Shown here: one piece after another, positions 1 to 8,171 of the stretch
How positions within the stretch are numbered: position 1 is the stretch's first letter
How the letters are laid out: the number at the start of each line of letters is the position of its first letter
Origin: an uncultured beta proteobacterium
GTDB taxonomy: Bacteria > Pseudomonadota > Gammaproteobacteria > Burkholderiales > Burkholderiaceae
Length of the DNA: 34,449 nucleotides
NCBI GenBank assembly: GCA_903837335.1
Contig: CAILUH010000218.1
Coordinates: 1-34,449 of the forward strand
Direction: 5' to 3'
Position numbers and translations under genes: made by a program
Notes under the pieces: model-generated
What the model saw: only the letters and a program-made list of their open reading frames with translations
Databases searched by the model: none
What the model was told of the DNA's origin: nothing

Positions 1-173
1 CCTGGAGCATCGCCAGCACAAAAATAGCCATCAACATCGTTTAAGCTTAAGCCTGCATCTAATAGCGCGCCACGGGCTACTTCAGCATGTAATTGCGCCA
101 CCGTATGATGGGGCGCTACTCGCAGCGGGTGCTCATAAATTCCGGCAATACAGGCATTTGATTTGGCTGACAT
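1..173 (-). CDS. thiolase / acetyl-CoA acetyltransferase family protein, N-terminal part (partial, runs off left edge)
   Basis: Reverse-strand translation from CAT at 171-173: MSAKSNACIAGIYEHPLRVAPHHTVAQLHAEVARGALLDAGLSLNDVDGYFCAGDAPG, resembling the N-terminus of thiolase-like proteins; not in the ORF track. Confidence 0.75.
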   Translation of the reverse strand, partial: MSAKSNACIAGIYEHPLRVAPHHTVAQLHAEVARGALLDAGLSLNDVDGYFCAGDAP

Positions 174-233
174 TCATGATTCCTAAAGCATATATTAAAG
201 CATGCTGACTTTGAAGCCTTGATTTAATTGTAT

Positions 234-1256
234 TTATTCAAGCGTGATTTTCGATTGCGCAATTAGCTTCCGCCAGCGTTCGACTTCACTCGTAATAAAT
301 CGTGCAAACTGTTCCGGAGTTCCCGGCATTGGGTCAGCCCCTTGCGCAATTAATTTATCTTTAAATTTAGGATCAGCCAAAATCAGTTGTAACTCTTTAT
401 TCAAACGGTTGCGAATCTCTACTGGTAACCCTGCTGGACCCACTAAGCCATACCATGTGCCCATGTCATACCCAGGTACACCAGCCTCTGCAATGGTCGG
501 AATATTCGGTGCGGCAGCAGAGCGCTTAGCGGTGGTTACGCCTAAGGCCCGCAAATTTCCAGCTTTCACTTGGGGTAATGCACTGGGTAAGTTAGGAAAA
601 GCCATATCTACTTGTCCGGAAATAATATCAGCCATTGCACTGCCCGTCCCTTTATAGGGAATGTGGACTAGATCAATATTGGCCATTTTCATGAAAAGCT
701 CAGCCGATAAATGGACTGAGGTGCCATTACCGCTAGAAGCAAAAGTCAGTTTGCCTGGGCTGGCTTTGGCTGCGGCAATTAGCTCACCCACTGTCTTATA
801 AGGCGAACTCATCGGTACCACGAACATATTAGGTGCTGAAAAAACACTACCAATTGCCGTAAAGTCTTTAATCGGATCGTAATTGAGATTCTTATATAGC
901 GAAGCATTGACTGCTTGGCCAATCGAAGGAAAATATAAAACATAGCCATCAGGTGCTGAACGCGCGACCAATTCAGCAGCGATATTGCCATTGGCTCCCG
1001 CACGGTTTTCGACAATGACCGATTGCCCTAAGCGAGACGACAAACTTTCTGCCAAGGAACGGCCCACTGAATCAGCTGCTCCACCAGGTGAAAAACCAAC
1101 AATTAGGCGAATCGTTTTAGAGGGATAGGTCGTGCTATCTGCTGCAGCGAAGGCTGTAGCACTCAATAAAAAAAATAAGGTAGCGATTCTTTTAGCAAGG
1201 ATGCATATAAAACGATTTTCAAGTGTCATGATGTAATCTGCTGCGTTATTCTGCAC
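234..1256 (-). CDS. Bug/TctC family tripartite tricarboxylate transporter substrate-binding protein
   Basis: YPSKTIRLIVGFSPGGAADSVGRSLAESLSSRLGQSVIVENRAGANGNIAAELVARSAPDGY is the Bug family signature; signal peptide. Start may be the internal Met at about 1229. Confidence 0.93.
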   Translation of the reverse strand: MQNNAADYIMTLENRFICILAKRIATLFFLLSATAFAAADSTTYPSKTIRLIVGFSPGGAADSVGRSLAESLSSRLGQSVIVENRAGANGNIAAELVARSAPDGYVLYFPSIGQAVNASLYKNLNYDPIKDFTAIGSVFSAPNMFVVPMSSPYKTVGELIAAAKASPGKLTFASSGNGTSVHLSAELFMKMANIDLVHIPYKGTGSAMADIISGQVDMAFPNLPSALPQVKAGNLRALGVTTAKRSAAAPNIPTIAEAGVPGYDMGTWYGLVGPAGLPVEIRNRLNKELQLILADPKFKDKLIAQGADPMPGTPEQFARFITSEVERWRKLIAQSKITLE

Positions 1257-1265
1257 TGCATCAGC

Positions 1266-1982
1266 TTAATTCTTTTTGCCATTTTGTATCTCTACTCCAC
1301 TCAGTTCACGCAACTGCTTAAAGCTTAAACCGTCCACCCAATCGAGTGCAACAAGCCCACTTGGGGTAACTAAAATTGTTGCTAAATCGGTATAAATACA
1401 ATCAACCACAGCTAGCCCTGTAATAGGATAGGTACAAGTTTTAACAATTTTAGATATGCCGGATTTTGTCAGATGCTCCATCATCACAAATAATTTTTTT
1501 GCCCCTAAAGCTAAATCCATCGCACCACCAACTGCTGGAATGGCCTTAGGATCGCCAGTACGCCAATTCGCTAAATCACCTGCTACTGAAACCTGAAAGC
1601 CCCCGAGGACACAAATATCAATATGTCCCCCGCGAATCATCGCGAAAGAATCAGCATGATGAAATAGCGATGCACCAGGTAACATCGTTACAGGTTGTTT
1701 GCCCGCATTCACAACTTCATGATCTATTTGGTCGCCAACTGCTAAAGGCCCCATACCTAGCAAGCCATTCTCGCTATGCAAAATAATTTCTCGATCGGGT
1801 GGTAAATAATTGGAAATAGTCATTGGCTGACCAATACCTAAGTTCACCGTTGCGCCATCGGGTATGTCTTCGACGATACGTTGAGCAATCTCTGCAGTAC
1901 TACGCTTTTTAAGTTGACTTAGATCCATGCTAAGACCCACCTTGAATTTATTCTGAGCGTCATTATTTATCCCCTCCATCAA
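1266..1982 (-). CDS. 3-oxoacid CoA-transferase family, subunit B
   Basis: VNLGIGQPMTISNYLP, ILHSENGLLGMGP motifs typical of the CoA-transferase B subunit; overlaps the upstream A subunit gene. Confidence 0.92.
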   Translation of the reverse strand: MMEGINNDAQNKFKVGLSMDLSQLKKRSTAEIAQRIVEDIPDGATVNLGIGQPMTISNYLPPDREIILHSENGLLGMGPLAVGDQIDHEVVNAGKQPVTMLPGASLFHHADSFAMIRGGHIDICVLGGFQVSVAGDLANWRTGDPKAIPAVGGAMDLALGAKKLFVMMEHLTKSGISKIVKTCTYPITGLAVVDCIYTDLATILVTPSGLVALDWVDGLSFKQLRELSGVEIQNGKKN

Positions 1983-2637
1983 TACAGACCACGCGCTTCA
2001 CAAAAATACCGGGGGTAATAATCGTCTCAGGATTTAACTCTCCTAATTCCACTAGCCGATTTACTTGGGCAATCGTGCACGTTGCAGCAGTAGCCATGAC
2101 AGGGCCAAAATTTCGGCCCGTACCGTGATACGTTAAATTCCCCCAGCGATCGCCTAGGTCGGCTTTAATTAACGCGAAATCGGCTTGAATGGCCATTTCT
2201 AAGATTTGCTGAACACCATTGATCGCTTTAATCTCTTTGCCGACTGCAAGCTCAGTGCCATAAGCAGTGGGGGTAAAAAAAGCCCCAATACCTGCGCCAC
2301 CTGCACGGATTCGCTCGGCTAGGGTGCCTTGCGGCACTAATTCCAATTCAATTTTTCCTGCGCGAAACAAATCATCAAATGCCCCTGATTCAGGTTGGCG
2401 GGGAAAAGAACAAATCATTTTGCGCACTCGACCCCCAGAAATTAATTTGGCAATACCCAAGCCCGCATTGCCAGCATTGTTACTCACAATAGTCAGGTCT
2501 TTGGCGCCTTGTTCGAGTAAGGCATCTAAAAGTTGAAATGGTAGGCCTGCGCCCCCAAATCCTGAAACAAGAATGGTAGCGCCATCAAATATATTGCTGA
2601 CTGCTTCATTTATATTGGCAACGATTTTTTGGATCAC
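1963..2637 (-). CDS. 3-oxoacid CoA-transferase family, subunit A
   Basis: GATILVSGFGGAGLPFQLLDALLEQGAKDLTIVSNNAG and GGAGIGAFFTPTAYGTE are CoA-transferase A subunit motifs. Confidence 0.92.
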   Translation of the reverse strand: MIQKIVANINEAVSNIFDGATILVSGFGGAGLPFQLLDALLEQGAKDLTIVSNNAGNAGLGIAKLISGGRVRKMICSFPRQPESGAFDDLFRAGKIELELVPQGTLAERIRAGGAGIGAFFTPTAYGTELAVGKEIKAINGVQQILEMAIQADFALIKADLGDRWGNLTYHGTGRNFGPVMATAATCTIAQVNRLVELGELNPETIITPGIFVKRVVCIDGGDK

Positions 2638-2690
2638 CCTTGCTCCCCATTTTTATACATGGACATAGCTTATTCCTTTTTTTCTATCCG

Positions 2691-2696
2691 TATAAT
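2691..2696 (+). promoter_or_regulatory. candidate sigma70 -10 element (TATAAT)
   Basis: Perfect TATAAT hexamer in the divergent intergenic region upstream of the 2780 gene; no convincing -35. Confidence 0.4.
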
Positions 2697-2712
2697 CCCA
2701 CAATTATGTAGT

Positions 2713-2727
2713 TGATAATTGTTCTCA
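2713..2727 (+). promoter_or_regulatory. putative Fur box (TGATAATTGTTCTCA)
   Basis: Matches 12 of 15 positions of the 7-1-7 Fur model TGATAATnATTATCA (spacer ignored it is 12 of 14); lies just downstream of the TATAAT and upstream of the flavinylation operon. Confidence 0.55.
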
Positions 2728-2779
2728 TTTAGAATTTCTCCTGACGCAACAACGCTATTTCAGCTTTAACAAAGGAGAA

Positions 2780-3697
2780 ATGATGGCGGTAAGGGACCAA
2801 TTTAATGCATTGCACCCAAGAAAGTGTCTATTTATGGGTCTGCTTGTGCTGAGTAGTTTAGTAAACGCAGGTGAAGGCTTATTTGGGTGGATTTATACCC
2901 TCGATTTACAGCCCAAAGGCAGCCTTGAATTTGAGCAACGACTCCAACTCACTTCAGGTCAGGCTAATGGTAAATACGATTTTTGGTATTCGCGTTCTGA
3001 GCTTGAATACGGCCTAAGGGATGATATTCAAGTTGCAGCTTATCTCAACGCCTATTCAGTTGACGCTGCACAAAATTATATTAATCCAGAGGTTTGCAGT
3101 GCTCCTTCATGTACCTCTGGTTATGGCGTGCCAGATAGCGCCAATGAATTCGATGGCTATAGAAAAATGGGTTTAGACGGAGGTTCGCTAGAAGGTATTT
3201 GGCGTATTACTAACCCAGTTACCGAGCCCATTGGCATCGGTATTTATTTGGAGCCTACTTTAGGTAAATTAAAAAATGCTTTCGAGTCGCGCCTGTTAGT
3301 CCAATCTAATTTTATTGATGATCGATTAATTTTGGCAGGTAATCTCGTCTTAGAAAATGAGCAACTGAAATCGACTGGCGCAACCATTCCAGAATCCCTG
3401 ATTGATATTTTGCTGGGCGCTAGTTATCGTTTTGCCCCAAAATGGTCTGGTGGCATCGAGTATCGTTATCACACCGACTACAACAGTTATTTTTGGCAAA
3501 ACCAAGTACAAACCGCCAACTTTATTGGCCCTAATTTGCACTATGCCGATCAGCATTGGTGGGCAACGCTCGCGTGGCGCTACCAACTAGATGGGCAATG
3601 CATGGGCGAAGGTACTGCTGAGTGTTCGGGAGGTAATGTCTGGGATAGCCATGGCAAAAATGAAATAATCGCCAAAATTGGTTTTCCTTTCGGCTAA
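2780..3697 (+). CDS. predicted exported outer-membrane beta-barrel-like protein (DUF6662-like)
   Basis: Signal-peptide-like N-terminus, alternating amphipathic segments rich in aromatics (YDFWYSRSELEYGL, GGIEYRYHTDYNSYFW); SD AAAGGAG just upstream. Confidence 0.65.
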   Translation: MMAVRDQFNALHPRKCLFMGLLVLSSLVNAGEGLFGWIYTLDLQPKGSLEFEQRLQLTSGQANGKYDFWYSRSELEYGLRDDIQVAAYLNAYSVDAAQNYINPEVCSAPSCTSGYGVPDSANEFDGYRKMGLDGGSLEGIWRITNPVTEPIGIGIYLEPTLGKLKNAFESRLLVQSNFIDDRLILAGNLVLENEQLKSTGATIPESLIDILLGASYRFAPKWSGGIEYRYHTDYNSYFWQNQVQTANFIGPNLHYADQHWWATLAWRYQLDGQCMGEGTAECSGGNVWDSHGKNEIIAKIGFPFG

Positions 3698-3705
3698 AAA
3701 ACCAG

Positions 3706-4245
3706 ATGCTTTGGAAACCGAGTTCAATTGTATTTTTAGCGGGAGCTAGTGCTATCAGTAGCTCTTGCCTCGCCCATGCCAGGATCTATATTTCCGTAGA
3801 CCAGGCGCAAAAAATATTATTTCCGGGTAGCCAATTTACTTTGCAGCCAACATTAATTGATCAAGCCTTACAGGCTAGCTTGAAAAAAGTCTCCGGTGTT
3901 CATTACCCCTTTCGGGGTGAGTATATATGGCGCGATCAAGCCGGTAACTACCTCGTCATTGATGAAGTCGTAGGTAAACATGAAATGATTCGCTACGCCG
4001 TTGGTATTGCTGCTGCTGGCACGATTCAAGGGATTGAAATTTTAGAATATCGTGAATCCTACGGCTATGAGGTGGCTGAGCAGCAGTGGCGTCAACAATT
4101 TGTTGGTAAAACCGCGCATGATCCACTCAAACTGAATCGCGATATCCAAAATATATCTGGGGCCACCCTTTCAAGCAAGCACATTACCGATGGTGTTAAA
4201 CGGGTCATGCACTTTTATCAAGTTGCCTTAAAGAACGCCAAGTAA
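3706..4245 (+). CDS. exported FMN-binding domain protein with covalent flavinylation motif
   Basis: Signal peptide; C-terminal NISGATLSSKHITDGV matches the [S/T]GAT flavinylation core of NqrC/RnfG-type FMN_bind domains; directly followed by apbE. Confidence 0.85.
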   Translation: MLWKPSSIVFLAGASAISSSCLAHARIYISVDQAQKILFPGSQFTLQPTLIDQALQASLKKVSGVHYPFRGEYIWRDQAGNYLVIDEVVGKHEMIRYAVGIAAAGTIQGIEILEYRESYGYEVAEQQWRQQFVGKTAHDPLKLNRDIQNISGATLSSKHITDGVKRVMHFYQVALKNAK

Positions 4246-5136
4246 ATGCAGGTAAATCAATGGCGCAGCTTAATGCGTTGCAAACCATTACTTGGTACCT
4301 ATGTGGAAATCACTGCACATACCGATGGTGACTATCCATTAGCGTACCGGGATCTTACATATTGCATTGAAAAGGCCTTCTCTACTATTCAAGATCTGCA
4401 CCATAGATTTAATTTCTACGCTGAAAATAGTGAGTTATCTCATCTGAACCGTTTGGCGCATTTGGGTCCATTGGCAATTTCACCCCAATTAAAAGCAATT
4501 TTATTGATTGCCAGCGAAATGCATTGCCACTCAGAAGGATTATTTAATTGTGGTATTGGTCAGTGCACTCTGAGGCTAGCAAAAGATCAGGTTCGCTTTG
4601 GGGATCTAGCCGACCTACAATTTCTAGCGGACGATCATGTCTATGCAATCCGCCCTTTATGTCTCAATCTCGGCGGCATAGCCAAAGGTTATGCGGTTGA
4701 TTGTGCAGTAGACATACTACTTAAACAGGGTGTAGCCGCAGGATGCGTTAATGCTGGTGGAGATCTGCGCGTATTTGGGCATCAAACTCAAAAAATTCAT
4801 CTGCGTATGCCACATCAATGTCACACCCTCATCGAGTTGGGCGTATTACAAAATGGGGCAGTTGCTAGCTCAGCCAATTATTTTTATAGCCCTACTTCTA
4901 CCGCCAACTTAGGTCAGAGAATCATTCATCCTCAACAACAGTTACCTAGCAACTCTCCGCACTCGTACTCGGTCATTGCGCCTCAATGTGTACATGCTGA
5001 TGCCTTAACTAAAGTTTTGGCCCTTTCACAGCAAATTGTTCATCCTTGCTTTGAGCGTTATGGCGCTAAACCATTTATTTTTTATCACGACGCAAATGAC
5101 ATCACTAACGCCACCCTCAAGAAGATCCGGCACTAA
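4246..5136 (+). CDS. apbE: FAD:protein FMN transferase
   Basis: MRCKPLLGTYVEITAHT, NLGGIAKGYAVDCAVDILLKQGVAAGCVNAGGDLRVFG and HADALTKVLAL motifs of ApbE; ATG follows the previous stop directly. Confidence 0.93.
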   Translation: MQVNQWRSLMRCKPLLGTYVEITAHTDGDYPLAYRDLTYCIEKAFSTIQDLHHRFNFYAENSELSHLNRLAHLGPLAISPQLKAILLIASEMHCHSEGLFNCGIGQCTLRLAKDQVRFGDLADLQFLADDHVYAIRPLCLNLGGIAKGYAVDCAVDILLKQGVAAGCVNAGGDLRVFGHQTQKIHLRMPHQCHTLIELGVLQNGAVASSANYFYSPTSTANLGQRIIHPQQQLPSNSPHSYSVIAPQCVHADALTKVLALSQQIVHPCFERYGAKPFIFYHDANDITNATLKKIRH

Positions 5137-5140
5137 GGTC

Positions 5141-5572
5141 ATGCCAACTTGGCAAAGGTACCTCAGTTATCCGAGCTTTTGTATTTGTATGGGTAGCGGT
5201 CTTCTCTACCTCGTTATTCAAGAATGGGCCAATGAGTTCAATTTTTTAGTCAATCGCTGGATATTGGTGATGCATGGCGTATCTGCGATGGTTATCGCCA
5301 TCATTTTCGGTGCTGCACTTCCCATCCATATCCGTATTGGACTGCATTTAAATAAAAATATTCTCAGCGGCCTTAGCCTTACCGCTGTCTTACTCGTTTT
5401 AATGATCTCAGGGCAATTACTGTATTACGGCAGTGGTGATAGCCGTGAATGGATTATTACGGCGCATTGGGTGGTCGGCGTTTTAAGCATTACCATCGCC
5501 TACTGTCATATTGTGCTGCGATCAGACCGAAAAATGGCCCTCTTTAAGCAGGCGGATGATCCTCGGGATTAA
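5141..5572 (+). CDS. four-TM membrane protein, probable diheme cytochrome b-like electron carrier
   Basis: MPTWQRYLSYPSFCICMGSGLLYLV...; His pairs in TM2 (MHG...PIH) and TM4 (AHW...YCH). Start at 5141 (4 nt after the apbE stop) preferred over the track start at 5036, which overlaps apbE. Confidence 0.65.
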   Translation: MPTWQRYLSYPSFCICMGSGLLYLVIQEWANEFNFLVNRWILVMHGVSAMVIAIIFGAALPIHIRIGLHLNKNILSGLSLTAVLLVLMISGQLLYYGSGDSREWIITAHWVVGVLSITIAYCHIVLRSDRKMALFKQADDPRD

Positions 5573-6095
5573 TATCAAGCGCAATGAGAAAGCGTGACAC
5601 CATATTATAGGCAGCGATTACGCTCACTAATTCAACTACTGCAGTATTGCCCAAGGCTTTTTGTAAATGATTCATTACGGATTTATCCACCACAATATTG
5701 CGCGTCATTTGCAAAGTGAGATTGACTGTATCAAGTTCCACCGCATTAAAGCGCTCTTGTGGAAATGTAGGCTCACCAATATGCCGTAGTGCCTCGACTT
5801 GCTCTGCAGTTCCGCCGGCCTTACGAAATGGTGGAGCATGATGAAAAAATTCATACTCAGCGCCATTCAAAACTGCTACACCACACATCGCTAGTTCACG
5901 TAGCTTTGGATCAAGCGATAAATTCTCCCGAATTTCGCCAATAAATGCGTTCCAACCCCGTGCTACTGGAATGCTGTGCAATAGCATGCGATCTAAATTA
6001 ATGAACTGTCCACCACGACGTTTACGAATTGCCGCTACTAATTCGGCTGGCTCTGCTAAATCAAGGGGTTGATAGTCAATGCAGCGAGGTGACAT
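5544..6095 (-). CDS. carboxymuconolactone decarboxylase family protein
   Basis: RGWNAFIGEIRENLSLDPKLRELAMCGVAVLNGAEYEFFHHAPPFRKAG resembles CMD/AhpD-fold proteins. Confidence 0.82.
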   Translation of the reverse strand: MSPRCIDYQPLDLAEPAELVAAIRKRRGGQFINLDRMLLHSIPVARGWNAFIGEIRENLSLDPKLRELAMCGVAVLNGAEYEFFHHAPPFRKAGGTAEQVEALRHIGEPTFPQERFNAVELDTVNLTLQMTRNIVVDKSVMNHLQKALGNTAVVELVSVIAAYNMVSRFLIALDINPEDHPPA

Positions 6096-6141
6096 AAGCT
6101 AACTTTCTACTTAAAAGGATCAGAAGGGTCGATTGATTAAA

Positions 6142-7158
6142 TTACGGTGCATCTTTGATGCCATTTTCGATCACAAACTTACCCCATAGCGCAATCTGTT
6201 TACCAATCCAATCTTTAGTGGCTTCGGGTCCGCCAGACACAATATCAATACCTTGAGCGCGCAATTTATCAGCGACTGCCGGGCTTTTCAGCGCTTTAGT
6301 AATAGCTTGATTCATTGCATTCACAATCGCGGGTGGCGTTTTGGCCGGTGCCAATACCGCCCACCAAGCAGGCGCATTAAATCCAGGGAAGCCACTTTCT
6401 GCAATCGTGGGGACTTTCGGTAATTCGGCGGTACGTTTCGTAGTAGTCACTGCCAAAGGAATAACGCCGCCACTATCGATATGCGGCTTGACTAAGAACA
6501 CCGAACCTATCGCGAGGGGAACTTGTCCACCCAGAATATCTTGCATCAAAGGTCCGCCGCCCCGATAAGGCACATGAACCCAATCAAAGCCAGCAGTTTT
6601 AGCCAAACGCGCAATCGCTAAGTGCCCTAAGCTACCCACACCAATTGAGCCATAGCTAAATTTTTTCTTGGCTTTCGATTCTTCCACTAATTGCTGAAAA
6701 GTTTTAATGCCTGAGTTTTTACTAGCCACTAAGACCATAGCTGAAGTACCGATTAAAGTAACCGGTGCAATATCAGTGATCGTGTCATAGGGCAATTTAT
6801 CTTTGATACTTGGATTTACGCCATGGGTATCAAAAACAACCGCAAAGGTATATCCATCAGGGTCTGAACGCACCATCGCGCCAGTACCAATTACGCCCGA
6901 AGCGCCACCAATATTTTCCACGATCACATTTTGTTTGAGTTCGGCCTGAATCGCTGGCGCCAAAATACGGGCTACTTGGTCAACCGACCCTCCCGGAGGA
7001 AAAACTGCAATTAAGCGTACCGGTTTTTGCGTCGGCCAAGATCCTAAGCCAGCAGCATTAGGTCTAGTCTGCCCATAGGCGTTAAGTCCTAATAAACTGG
7101 CTGCAAGGCCAAAAATAAAGCTCAAAAGGTAAGTTTTTGATTTGCTTCGGTAGCTCAT
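6142..7158 (-). CDS. Bug/TctC family substrate-binding protein
   Basis: WPTQKPVRLIAVFPPGGSVDQVARILAPAIQAELKQNVIVENIGGASGVIGTGAMVRSDPDGYT. Confidence 0.93.
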   Translation of the reverse strand: MSYRSKSKTYLLSFIFGLAASLLGLNAYGQTRPNAAGLGSWPTQKPVRLIAVFPPGGSVDQVARILAPAIQAELKQNVIVENIGGASGVIGTGAMVRSDPDGYTFAVVFDTHGVNPSIKDKLPYDTITDIAPVTLIGTSAMVLVASKNSGIKTFQQLVEESKAKKKFSYGSIGVGSLGHLAIARLAKTAGFDWVHVPYRGGGPLMQDILGGQVPLAIGSVFLVKPHIDSGGVIPLAVTTTKRTAELPKVPTIAESGFPGFNAPAWWAVLAPAKTPPAIVNAMNQAITKALKSPAVADKLRAQGIDIVSGGPEATKDWIGKQIALWGKFVIENGIKDAP

Positions 7159-7316
7159 GCTGATCTCCTAAATACGGCGTTTTGAGGTTCTTTTTACGCT
7201 TTGTTTGCTGCTTCTGGTGGCTCGATATTTCCAGTGGGATGCCTAGTTTAACCCTCCTCCGTGCTCTAGCGCAGGCAGTCCTCCAGAAGTGCAGCCATCT
7301 TGTTTGATAATAGGGT

Positions 7317-8093
7317 ATGCCTCCTATCTTAAATATTGCCAGCTATCAATTTGTTGAGATTGAAAATCCCAGCGAATTACGCCAAAGCGCTTTGACTGAA
7401 TGTAATCGCCTCCAATTGAAAGGCACGATTTTGCTTGCGCCTGAGGGTATTAATTTATTTTTAGCTGGCGCTGAAAATGCAGTGCGTACCTTTCTTGCTT
7501 GGTTACGTAACGACCCACGTTTTGCGCAAATGGAAGCCAAAGAAAGTTGGTCTGAGGCACAGCCCTTTAGTCGCATGCTAATCAAAATTAAAGCCGAAAT
7601 TATTCGCATGAATCATCCTACTATTCAACCTAAAAAAGGTCGCGCGCAATTTATTTCCCCCAAGCAATTATGTGCATGGTTAGATCGTGGCACCGATGAT
7701 CTGGGTCGGCCGGTAGTCATGCTCGATACCCGTAATGCTTTTGAGATCGAATACGGCACCTTTGCAAATGCCTTGAACTTGCAAATTGATAAATTCAGCG
7801 ACTTTCCCGCCGCCATTCAGCCGCACTTCGCTGAATTGCAAGATAAAACTATTGTCAGTTTTTGTACTGGCGGCATTCGCTGTGAAAAGTCTGGCTTATA
7901 TCTACGTGAACTAGGTGCCCAACACAGCTATCAATTAGAGGGTGGCATCTTGAAGTATTTTGAAGAAGTCGGTGCAAATCATTATCAGGGTACCTGTTTT
8001 GTTTTCGATGACCGTGAAGCCCTCGAGCCCAGCCTTGAAACCATCGGCCTGGATCAGTCGATCCGCAAAAACCCGAGTAAAATAGAGGATTGA
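7317..8093 (+). CDS. trhO: tRNA uridine(34) hydroxylase, rhodanese-related (TrhO / UPF0176)
   Basis: LKGTILLAPEGINLFLAG, VMLDTRNAFEIEYGTFANAL and the active-site loop SFCTGGIRCEKSGLYL are TrhO/YceA hallmarks. Confidence 0.92.
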   Translation: MPPILNIASYQFVEIENPSELRQSALTECNRLQLKGTILLAPEGINLFLAGAENAVRTFLAWLRNDPRFAQMEAKESWSEAQPFSRMLIKIKAEIIRMNHPTIQPKKGRAQFISPKQLCAWLDRGTDDLGRPVVMLDTRNAFEIEYGTFANALNLQIDKFSDFPAAIQPHFAELQDKTIVSFCTGGIRCEKSGLYLRELGAQHSYQLEGGILKYFEEVGANHYQGTCFVFDDREALEPSLETIGLDQSIRKNPSKIED

Positions 8094-8118
8094 TTATTAG
8101 AGCAATCTCTAATAATCA
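8091..8118. repeat. perfect 12-bp inverted repeat with 4-nt loop (TGATTATTAGAG-CAAT-CTCTAATAATCA)
   Basis: Read directly; left arm begins with the trhO stop codon TGA. Confidence 0.85.
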
Positions 8119-8171
8119 TCAATGCCTTAAGAATTAGCGCTAGTAATACTATTAAAATAATAAGCATCCGA

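Noticed and set aside
244-657. 137-aa plus-strand ORF antisense to the first Bug gene
   Set aside because: Mirror frame of a well-supported Bug protein; similar antisense ORFs occur opposite the other Bug genes.
5036-5140. N-terminal extension of the multi-His membrane protein overlapping apbE
   Set aside because: Overlaps well-conserved apbE C-terminal codons; ATG at 5141 fits operon spacing.
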